Below the pieces are notes generated by a model that saw only the letters and a list, made by a program, of their open reading frames with translations, was not told the DNA's origin and ran no database searches. From the NCBI RefSeq assembly GCF_030272615.1, contig NC_081414.1, positions 768,132,153 through 768,196,152 of the forward strand: 64,000 nt of DNA, read 5' to 3'. A program made the translations under genes and the position numbers. The stretch comes from Cryptomeria japonica. Lineage: Eukaryota; Streptophyta; Pinopsida; Cupressales; Cupressaceae. Shown in pieces: positions 47,023-55,949 of the stretch. Within the stretch, counting starts at the first letter, position 1. Every line of letters starts with the position of its first letter.

Positions 47023-48828
47023 TGTTATCACAAAAGCTTGCACCCTTGCTGAGCTATCAACTCAGCAACCTTGTGAAACATGGAAACAACCCCGAAGTGT
47101 GGGACCTTGCGCAAGGGGGTTGAATCTCCGGAGAAGGTCGGCTTCCTTCTCTGTCTAGGTGCACATGTTGAACCAACTCAACACTTCAAAGCTAATTCCT
47201 AAGCCTACCCTAACAACTTGCAGGGGAAAAGAGAAGAGAGAAATTGCTTGAAACAAGGGAGGTGATGCACCAAGAAGAGATAGTTCCTCTCCCTACCTAA
47301 ATGACACAAGTAATTAACTTAAACACCCTGAAGATGCACAACTTTCAGTTATATGAGTAACCCCAATGCATAGATGAAGGTTAGAATCCACTAAATGCCA
47401 AGAGGGGAGAAGGATTCCCACAAGTCACACTCAGAAAACCAGTTAACACAGCATACATGAAGAGAAAGAGCCACAACATGCACCTATGATGAAGGTAAGA
47501 AAGCATACACAACATACATAGGTTGAAAGAAGGCAAGAATAGTGTTCTTCAATTAATCATAAGGTCAAACACCAATCTTACAGTTGCAGAAATGCAAGGA
47601 TTACAAGTCTTCAAGAGAAGAGGAGAGCATGAGAAAACTCCAGGCAGCAAGGAGAGAACCCTTTACAATGAGGCTTAACAGCCTTATATAGAAAAAATGG
47701 TTACAAGAGTGATCATGACCCCTAAATGTCAGTCTGGAAGTGCAGGGAAGTGCATGCACTTGACTTGTACATGCAAGCAACCTAGCCATACCCACAAAGG
47801 GAAACCTTGAGAAGGTGGATTGACCAACCTTCCAAAGTCAGGCAAGACAGTCATGACACAAGTCACCAAGCATGGCCCCGTACCTCTCTTGATGGAAATT
47901 CTGCCAAAAACATTAAATGCACCCCTGTGGCTCCACAAAAAAGGGCATAAGTCACCAAAACTGTCGGAGAATTTAAAGCCTTGAGTGTCGATCACGCCGT
48001 CCAGAAGTGTTGTAAGCCAGAAGCAAGTTTGGAAGACTTCGAAGACCGGACTCTCGAAGTGAGGAATACAAGGGAAGGAGCAAGGAACTTCAGAACCTCG
48101 AGGTTCCGGAGCTCCGGGATAGGAGAAAGGAGGGCTAGGAAAGGAACTCCGGAACCTCGCGGTTCCGGAGTTCCGAGATAGAGAGGGAAAGCGCTAGGAA
48201 AGGAACTTCGGAACCTCAGGGTTCCGGAGTTCCGAGATAGAGAGGGAAAGGGCAAAGAGAGAAGGGGAACTTCGGAGACCTGGGTCACCGTAGTTGGGGA
48301 ACTTCGAGGACCAGGGTCACTGTAGTTGGACAAGGAACTTGGGAACCTGGGGGTTCTGGAGTTCCGAGGTAGAAGACTAGGGAACTTCGAAACCTGGGGG
48401 TTCTGGAGTTTCGGGATTGAGGAACTAGGAGGGGTTCCGGAGTTCCGAGGTTGAAGACTAGGGAACTTCGGAACCTGGGTATTCTGGTGTTCCGAAGTTC
48501 CGAAGTTGAAGACTAGGGAACTTCGGAACCTGGGGGTTCCGGGAGTTCCGGGGAGGAGAACAGAAGAAAAGCTAAGGGAAGGAAGGGAACTTCGGGAACT
48601 TGGAGTTCCGAAGCAGGAAAGAAAGAGGCTAAGGCAAAGAAACTTGAAACCTCGGGGTTCCGGAGTTCCAGAGAAGAGAAAGAGAGGGCCAAGGAACTTC
48701 CGACAAGGCAACACTTCAAACCATGATTTCACTGCTTTTCTCCTTGATCAACTGGGCAACACTGGTCCATGGAACATATCTCTGATCGGTTCTCACTGAT
48801 GGACCAAGGGTGTCATAAAATGACAACA
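47023..48828 (-). mobile_element. Solo LTR P in element N, TSD GTAAC
   Basis: 1,806 bp. Plus strand starts TGTTATCAC and ends TGACAACA; GTAAC lies at 47018-47022 and 48829-48833. On the minus strand CTATATAAGG lies at about 47685-47694, so the LTR most likely reads right to left and its U3 is the right-hand part with the repeat array. No ORF I support: the open frames across the array are by-products of the repeat. Not recognised as a named family. Confidence 0.85.
48070..48690. repeat. Hairpin-forming repeat array in LTR P
   Basis: About ten or more units containing GGAACTTCGGAACC, a short spacer (TCGC, TGGG or similar) and GGTTCCGGAGTTCC. The two halves are nearly reverse complements, giving 12-14 bp stems. 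Spacing is about 40-60 bases. The G/C-rich array stands out from the surrounding sequence. Confidence 0.85.
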
Positions 48829-48833
48829 GTAAC

Positions 48834-48874
48834 TTTATTCTGTGTTAGACACTGTCATAAAAAACACGTCAACA
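48834..48874 (+). mobile_element. Element N, last 41 bases
   Basis: After P, the N terminus resumes with TTTATTCTGTGTTAGACACTG and closes with CACGTCAACA at 48874, matching D at about 39407-39447. The following CACAG is the right TSD. Confidence 0.85.
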
Positions 48875-48879
48875 CACAG

Positions 48880-49951
48880 GAAATCCGAACTCCATCTGGA
48901 CACGTTGTTTTGGTCATTTATCATCATTTTATCCCCAAAGGAAAAATGCACTTCATCGAGACAACATAAATTTGTCCACATTTCACTTCGTCTCACTTAT
49001 TTTTCTCTCTAGTGGAGATTCGAACCTCATCTAGACACTTAAATTCACTTAGTCATTTTACCTCCTGGTGGAAAAACGTGGGTCATCGAGACACACTTTC
49101 CTTGTACATTTTCACTCTTGAAGTCCTGGTGGAAAAACGACCTCCATCGGGACCACCTTAGTGGAGAATCCAAACGCATCAGGATTTTCCCAAAAAAGTT
49201 AAAAACACTTGCAAAGTCAATCCATGAGGGGAAAAACGCACCTCATCGGGACTGAGACCATTTTCATCATAAAATCAACTTGTTTTGCTCAAAAATGAGT
49301 GGAAAATCATGCTCCACCGGGATAAAGTCCATTTTCACCTTTGTTGCTTAGTGGAAAAACGTATCCCATCGAGACAACTCAATTTTATGCCTTCATTTCA
49401 TGGGGGAAAAACGTCTTCCATCGAGATGACGATGATTTTCACACTGTAAAGTCCCAAACTTATCAAATTTTGCCATTTCACTCAGTGGAAATTCTATTTC
49501 CATCGAGACTTTTAACATTTTAACTAGATTTAAGGGGTGGAAAACTGGGGTCTATCGAGACTTTGTGCATTTATGACATATTTTACATCCTAGAAGTGAA
49601 AAAACAACTATAGGAACTCTTGACGCTCTAGCACAATTCACACCAATTTGCAACATTTAAACACATTTTACGCTCACATTTAGAGAAAGTTGCAGCCTCA
49701 ACAAATTTAGGATCACCTTGACATTTTAACAATTTCTGAACACTTTGATCCTATTGACTTCAAAACTCAAAATTTAAACATTACTTGCACATTGAAGACC
49801 TTTGGGCATGATCATATCAAAAATGAGACTCGAGCATTGAAAGCTCGAAATTGCCACCTGGCTGCCAAAAACCCTAAACTAACAAAAGCAGGAAAGCAAG
49901 AAAGAGGGGGTCCTCATTTGCAATGGGGCGATGTGTGAAAAGGTCACAACA
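48880..49951 (-). mobile_element. Element E leader and 5' terminus, part right of N
   Basis: Repeat units with GGAAAAACG and CATCGAGAC, spaced about 55-70 bases (48890-49560), continue the series left of N. The 5' terminus reads TGTTGTGACCTTTTCACAC from 49951. The next five bases are TGCAT; the left copy is not found because E's 3' end is missing near S. Confidence 0.75.
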
Positions 49952-50924
49952 TGCATGAGGTGGAAGTTGTGGAGGGTGGAACTTCTTGCTCAATTTACTT
50001 TCAAAATAACTTCATGCTTATTCATCAAGGCAACTTCATCAGCATTACTCATCATTTCCTTTCAAAAACTCTTCAATCTTTTAGCTTCCACAATCGCAAG
50101 TGAGGAATCTTTCCACTATGGCCAAGGTTTTTGGTGTGAAGTTGAAGTGGAAGGGAGATGGCCAAGGTTTTGAGGGCCAAGTGGAAGATTCCTAGGACTA
50201 ACAGGGGATTTGAGGTGGAAGTGGAAGATGCCTAGGACTGGCTGGGGATTTGAGGTGGAAGTGGAAGATGCCATGATGGCTGGGCTTTTGACCAGCAAGT
50301 GGAAGTGAAGATGACTTCTCCAGGTTATTGATCTTATTAATCATTTCACCCTTCATCAAACTTATTCCTTTGCTTGATCGTCATTTTCAATGTGAATGAG
50401 CAATGCTGCCTTCAAGCACTTAGCTGACCAATTGACTTCACCTTCAATATGATGTTAACCATCCTTCAATTCGCTCCAAACAAATTTAGCATGCCAAGGA
50501 AAATTTCCCCCTAGGCCGTGGACTACGAGGTATGAAGGAAGATTGCTTACTTCTAAGTTCTAACCTGAGGAAATCCACATGCTTGCTAACTTCTAAGTTC
50601 ATTCTGTCCTGACCTAGAGCTCGCGTTGTGAAGCATCACCCAATGATTACCTTGACCTCAATCTATCACCTAGCTTACACCCATCACTTGAGCACCTAGA
50701 GCTGAGAAGAGCTCAAACTAGTCTAGAGGAAGACCTGACTACTCCTAGACTGCCTGACTTGATCACTTCCTGACAATCAAAGGCACTGCATCTCTCACTA
50801 GCAAGAGGTTAATAACTAAAGAAACTACTGCTAAGCTAGACGACTAAGCTAAGACAACTACACTGCCAAGCAAAAAGTGGGGGTCCCCATTTGCAATGGG
50901 CTGATGTGTGAAAAAATCACAACA
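49952..50924 (-). mobile_element. Element K, 5' part of another unit
   Basis: Ends at 50924 with GTGTGAAAAAATCACAACA, the family terminus. It shares its last 420 bases with F. A 41-base repeat with GGAAGATGCCTAGGACT and GGGGATTTGAGGTGG runs at about 50170-50285. E is inserted into it on the left, so the rest of K should lie left of E; it is not identified. Flank CATGA at 50925. Confidence 0.65.
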
Positions 50925-52237
50925 CATGATTTGCATTGGGTACGTAGCCTTCTTCCTTCTGGTGCATGGATTTTATAGTTGGTTTTAGGATGCCAATACA
51001 ATTGTTATCTATTTTGTAGAGTGTGGGAATAAGTTATAGCAGAAGGTGTTGCTATTTGGTGTGGTTTAAGAGTAACTGACAAGCAGTTCCATTAATATTC
51101 AGCTACAGAACTCTTTATGCAAGTAATAACATCAAGAAATTATACGACAGCAATCTTATTGTGTTGTGGGTCATCACCATTTAACTTGCAACACTGTTGA
51201 TGTATTTCTAAGATTGTAACAGCAAAATTTCCATCAAAGATCAATTTATATATTACTGGAGTTAAAGTCAAAATTGTGTTAATTGTTGTTCTTTACTTGC
51301 AAAGTTTTTGATGATTTGTTTATCATGTTTTTCCAAGCATTACTATTTTTTACTTGAGCAAATACTATCTCAAACTACATATTGAATGATCCCAAACTCA
51401 AAACACGCTGAAACATATCAAGAAATCAACAAAAGCATAGTGTTTGATGAAATACTTGCATGCTAGAAATCAGTAATCTTTGCGGATGTTGGGAAAAAAA
51501 TGGTTTCAATTTGGGGTGGACATTACACCCACATCCATAGCCCCAATTGATTCAATGTAGTAAGACATTCATCCTCTTTCAAACACAACTACTTGGGATT
51601 CATATTTAGTAGACATATCATCCTTGTTTGTGGAGTCTCATTTTGCAGATTTTGAGGACATTCATCTCCTCTTTCATGACAACCGCATCATCACTTGTAG
51701 CCAATCATCATTGTTTTTGAAGCTTGTTCTACATTAATGTTCACAGGATTCTGGATTGACATCACCTAATTCCATCATGCAGACACTGAGCAGTTTTCAG
51801 AGACACGCATTTGGATTCAGATTATTTATTCATCTAGCTTGTGAGAATGACTTCTTCAATCACTCCTAAGGGGAGAAATGTTGTTTGCAGACAGTAGATT
51901 ATGTTATGTCTTCTGGGTTTCATCATTGGCACAAGAGCTTCTTCTTTCGGGGGGTATTCATATTCGCATCTTCTCTCTCTTATTGAACGGACATTTATTG
52001 TACTTATGTGACAAAAGCAGTCCTTGTGGGGTCATATCAAGTCCTCCTTTCCTTCTTTCACTAGTACCCATTTATCTAATTTTCTCCCTTTGAAAAGGGA
52101 TTTTTTTTCTCATGAGCAATTCTCATTTCCTCTGGTTATTAGAGATGTATTTGTTTGTACAAGGCCTTGTAGCCAAAACCCATCCATGCATTCATCATTA
52201 GGTTTTTAGCTTCTCCCTAAGTTGTACTTAAGGGGGG
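50925..52237. other. No supportable gene; may include the tail of a copia element
   Basis: AT-rich sequence with no convincing exon. The last 400 bases before the LTR at 52238 and the purine tract AAGGGGGG at 52230-52237 suggest the 3' end of a decayed Ty1/copia element, but no polyprotein domain can be read. Confidence 0.3.
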
Positions 52238-52333
52238 TGTTATAGGTAAATAGGAAAATCACCTAATTAATTATTTAATTAGGTACACTTCTTACTTTAT
52301 AACACAAGCTATAAACTTAGGAATATTGAGACA

Positions 52334-52405
52334 TGGACCAGCTAGGACTCGAACCTAGGACCTTCCATACGCTGTTGGAGTGCTCTACCACTGAGCTACT
52401 GGCCC
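52334..52405 (-). other. tRNA-like sequence in the 3' LTR of the TRIM
   Basis: Second copy, same as the one in the 5' LTR except for one change in the anticodon arm (ACAGCG instead of GCAGCG). A and B boxes are intact. Confidence 0.85.
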
Positions 52406-52508
52406 CTCTTGGACCAGTCCATCGTCGGTTCAGGTGTGACTTATTTCCAACACCAACACCCCCCTTAAGCCACACCTCTCGTGTGCTTGGGGCTCCTAGC
52501 CTGGACCT

Positions 52509-52521
52509 GGCTCTAATACCA
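52509..52521 (-). other. TRIM primer binding site
   Basis: TGGTATTAGAGCC on the minus strand, directly next to the end of the 5' LTR. It matches the 3' end complement of plant initiator-methionine tRNA with one change. Confidence 0.75.
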
Positions 52522-52531
52522 TATTGAGACA

Positions 52532-52603
52532 TGGACCAGCTAGGACTCGAACCTAGGACCTTCCATACGCTGCTGGAGTGCTCTACCACTGAGCTACTGG
52601 CCC
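52532..52603 (-). other. tRNA-like sequence in the 5' LTR of the TRIM
   Basis: 72 bases. Acceptor arms GGGCCAG and CTGGTCC pair in seven positions (one G-U). D arm GCTC/GAGC; T arm CTAGG-TTCGAGT-CCTAG. The pol III A box TAGCTCAGTGG and B box GGTTCGAGTCC match consensus. The anticodon arm is degenerate (TCCA/TGGA with an 8-base loop and no T33), so it is not a working tRNA. A discriminator A is present. Confidence 0.85.
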
Positions 52604-52877
52604 CTCTTGGACCAGTCCATCGTCGGTCCAGGTGTGGCTTATTTCCAACACCAACAAGGAATGCTTTTCTATTTTTAAGACATGTTCCTTGTTTTAGTCT
52701 CATAGCATAGAGCTAGGACACTAGTCATGATCTGATTTAATCATTGACTAAGGTTTCATCTAGAGTTGTTTTTTGCTTTTCCCTTTAATAAGGAATCATT
52801 ATTCATCATTGTAATCGTCCAACATCCACAATTCAAATGTTTTTTTGGATCAATTCAATTCTCAAGGTTGTATAGCA

Positions 52878-54773
52878 CAATCAATGGCTTTTATCTCTTC
52901 ATGTGATAGGCAATTTAGTTGCAGATGATTTCTAGAAGCTATGGGGTTCAAGAATCAACCCCAACAATAATGGCATGGCCCAAGTATAAAATATGTGTAG
53001 CCAAACTCACACTAGATTCTTTAGCAAATAAAGCTTGTTGCTCTAGAATCCCAAGGATCAAGTCTAGGTGCCTTAGATGATCCTTCCATGATTTTCTACA
53101 TATAAAACTATCATCAAAAGATATATATAGATTGTCTCATTTGACCACTAAATACATAATTTTTCACTTGGTGTTGTACTTAATCAGCATAGTCATCTTG
53201 TTGCATAAAATTAGAAAATATTTAGCAACACCATGCAAAGAAACTCTACCTATGAGAATGAACTCTACACAATTATTTAATCCACAAAGCAATGCAACAC
53301 TAACCCTTTAATAAGGAGAACATCATTCACTTTTCTCACAAGCTTCTTTAGTTTCTTCATGCACAAAGAAAACTAGACAATGCAAGACACATGAAACAAA
53401 TTGAATAACTACGGCAATTCCATCCACTAATCAAGCATAAGGGTAAATATAACAAAGAAATTGATTGCTTGGTATTGAACACACTTAGCATGGATATCTT
53501 GTTGCATAACAAAGAACCATTAAGCAACACAATGTGAAGGTCATCTACACACTAATTCAAATCATGATACAACACTATCCCTTACACAAGGATCATAATT
53601 ACAAGACTCACCGAGTACTCAACAAGAACCATTAAGTAACACAATGTGAAGCTCATCTACACACTAATTCAAATCATGAAACAAAACTATCTCTTACACA
53701 AGGATCATAGTTACAAGACTAACCGAGTACTCAACAAACTAAGTTCCAAGCTTAGCCCAGCCAAGACAAGCCAAAGAAGGCCTACAAAGTAAGCTGCAGT
53801 CTAGGTGAGTCTCCATTGGACTCACTAGGACTTGGAGTCCCATGAGTCAAACTCAGCAACATAAAAGTTATAACCCATCAAATTCAAAAAAAAGTAAAAT
53901 AAAAATATGACTTTCCAAACCCTGAAAGCCAAAAAAAAATAGTTTGGGCTTAATTACTACTCTATGTTCTCAACGCTCATGTTTTTTAAGCTTTTGGATT
54001 ATAGATTCTACTACCTTGGTTAAAAGTGATAAAAAGTATGAAAATTACATCTGCCATGAACATTGCTGCCTAATTCAAGCTTGGTGACAAGGGCTCAACA
54101 CCTTGACACCACTTTTTATTGCAACAAGGGCACTATCCCCAAAAGTTGTGATTGGCATTGTCCTGCCCCCTAACTCAAATCATATCATTTTGGGATGGGC
54201 AAGATGAAAAGTGGCATTTTTTCCCTTTATCTAGCTTTGAATAAAAAAAACATCTTTTTATTTCCTGAGTTTTTCTTGTTTAAATCATAAGTAGTTAAAT
54301 TACAATTTTCTTTTGGTTTGCCAAGTTAATCCCACCCCAAGTAATGCCTACTGTGGCTCAAAACACTTCAAAGATCTATTTGAGATATGAGCACTGGGCC
54401 CCCTGACCCCACAACCCTTAGAGCTTATGATGTTGAGCTGAGTGATACAAGGTCCTCTCTGCCATAGTTCATAATTCCATTTGTGATTTATTTTTTTGAT
54501 ATTGAAATCCATGAGTTTTGTAAATCAAAAGACTTAAATATTTTTATTTATTAATCTTGTTTCCTTCAACACAAATCTACTTTTGTACTCGTTTGTAATA
54601 TATTTGTGTATGTGATAAAAGTAGCTTGTAACTGATTAGCATTTATGTCTTTACAATTGATTTTGAGAAGACTGCATAGAAAACCTTTAATTCCTTAAAA
54701 ATCATGTATATTTCATGTTTTTAAATTTGTTGAGTCTGGGTGCTGAATCCAAGTCCAAAATCAGTCTACCAAG
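52878..54773. other. No gene or element recognised
   Basis: AT-rich sequence with an imperfect local duplication (53515-53640 against 53630-53740, CACAATGTGAAG and CATCTACACACTAATTC strings). No exon of the plastid-protein gene could be found here. Confidence 0.4.
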
Positions 54774-54913
54774 TCTGTGTTAGGTGATTGTGGCTAGATT
54801 AAACTTGTTAGTCTTCTTGCTTTGATATATCGTGCAACTCTGATCTGTGTTAGGTGATTGTGGCTAGATTCAACTTTTTAGTCTTCTTGCTTTGATATAT
54901 CGTGCAACTCTGG
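54774..54913. repeat. 70-base tandem duplication
   Basis: 54774-54843 and 54844-54913, beginning TCTGTGTTAGGTGATTG, nearly identical. Confidence 0.8.
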
Positions 54914-54982
54914 AGAACTCTGGTTACCAAATGCTTCCCATCGGGTCCTTTTAAGGTAGATGTAATTAAGACATAATTGGAT

Positions 54983-55280
54983 GGACTTAATCCATGACAT
55001 GTATCGGTTTCCCAACATACTGCAGGGCATATATAGCCTTTGTATACCAATAAATGACATTTTTTATAGAAAATAAAGACAATCGATTTAACTCTTTCAA
55101 AATATATATATTTGTGTACATATACAGAATTGTGGGCCTAGGGGATGATGGACTTAAACCCACGACATGTCTTAGTTTCCCAATACATTGGAGGCATATA
55201 TAGCCCCAGTATACCAATAAAAAACACTTCTAGAAAATAAAATCAATCGATGTAACTCTTTCAATCCAATATATACATAT
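54983..55280. repeat. Two diverged copies of a 167-base unit
   Basis: Both copies (from 54983 and 55150) share GGACTTAA, GACATGT, GTTTCCCAA, GGCATATATAGCC and TATACCAATAAA. Similarity is lower than in the adjacent 70-base duplication, so this one is older. Confidence 0.65.
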
Positions 55281-55600
55281 ATATATGCTCGAATCTTAAT
55301 GTATGTCCAACTTCCCTTGCAGATTCTATGTACGTGTAATGCATTAAATGTTCCCTCACATTAATGGATTTGACACAGTAAAATGCATGATACATTGCAT
55401 GCACTGAATTTATTTCACATGTTAAAATTTCCTCAATTTTTTACAATGTATTAACCAGTAAACTTCATAGCAGTTGCCATCTTCACATGGCTGGAAGTTA
55501 GAGGAAGAGAATGGATTCACTCCTCTAGGATATAACATGATCACATTTGTATGCTTTCCAAACTGAAAGCTATATCTTGAAATTTTAAAATCATACTTAC

Positions 55601-55736
55601 AAGAACTCCTTCTCTAACATCCTCCACCAGCATGCGGAACCGAGTGTCGCCATCAGACTTTTTCAATTGACTTCCAATTTCAGTTCTCTTATTTCCTTGC
55701 TTTGGAAACAAGATACCAAGCTCCCGCTCCACCTCA
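55601..55736 (-). CDS. Exon 3 of a conserved plant gene (probably plastid protein)
   Basis: The acceptor GCATGTAG precedes 55736 and the donor GTAAGTATG follows 55601. The exon encodes EVERELGILFPKQG to VEDVREGVL in phase with exon 2, where the split serine codon is completed by its first base. The frame has no stop and ends on a codon boundary. Further exons to the left were not found down to 50925 or in the nest. Confidence 0.8.
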
Positions 55737-55849
55737 CTACATGCAAAGAATTTGAGCAATTCACTCATTTTCTCCCACAATTTTCAACATAAAATATATT
55801 GATAGTGCAAATAAGAAGATCTAGTTCCCCTGAAAAGCCTTTTATGTAC

Positions 55850-55949
55850 CTGCGAGCTCTTCGAGTTCTCATTGTCCACAATTGATTCTCCCCCTGAGCA
55901 AGCACATAAACAGGCTTCGAGTCCTCCCTCCATGGATTTGCCTCCAAAA
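55850..55949 (-). CDS. Exon 2 of the same gene
   Basis: 100 bases. The acceptor CTTCATGTAG ends at 55950 and the donor GTACAT starts at 55849. It encodes (V)LEANPWREDSKPVYVLAQ to RTRRAR. Its first two bases complete the codon split after exon 1, giving SSYDVLEANPW. A 113-base intron separates it from exon 3. Confidence 0.8.

Larger units (their letters stand above)
52324..52656 (-). mobile_element. Complete TRIM with tRNA-like LTRs, TSD AGGAA
   Basis: 333 bp with two 135-bp direct repeats (52522-52656 as 5' LTR, 52324-52458 as 3' LTR) that differ at about three positions, and a 63-bp internal region. In the sense (minus) direction LTRs start TGTTGGTGTTGG and end TCTCAATA. TGGTATTAGAGCC follows at once, a near match to the initiator-methionine tRNA primer site TGGTATCAGAGC. 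AAGGGGGG precedes the 3' LTR as polypurine tract. AGGAA flanks both sides (52319-52323, 52657-52661). It cannot code for protein. Confidence 0.92.
52238..52877 (+). mobile_element. Copia-like LTR, interrupted by a TRIM
   Basis: Starts TGTTATAGG directly after a polypurine tract and ends near TATAGCA (52871-52877), which mirrors the start. The TRIM at 52324-52656 lies inside. Only one LTR is seen; the 5' LTR is absent. End position approximate. Confidence 0.45.

Noticed and set aside
47992-48732. 246-residue ORF and several others across the P repeat array
   Set aside because: Open on both strands because of the repeat composition; the protein is a repeat of SSLPSL/RNSGTP-type text.
18517-49951. 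H and E as one element
   Set aside because: Flanking pentamers GATTC and TGCAT differ, and the segment between them includes S with unmatched flanks; the connection cannot be shown.
52334-52405. Functional nuclear tRNA genes
   Set aside because: Acceptor, D and T arms fit, but the anticodon arm is degenerate and both copies lie in LTRs of a TRIM.
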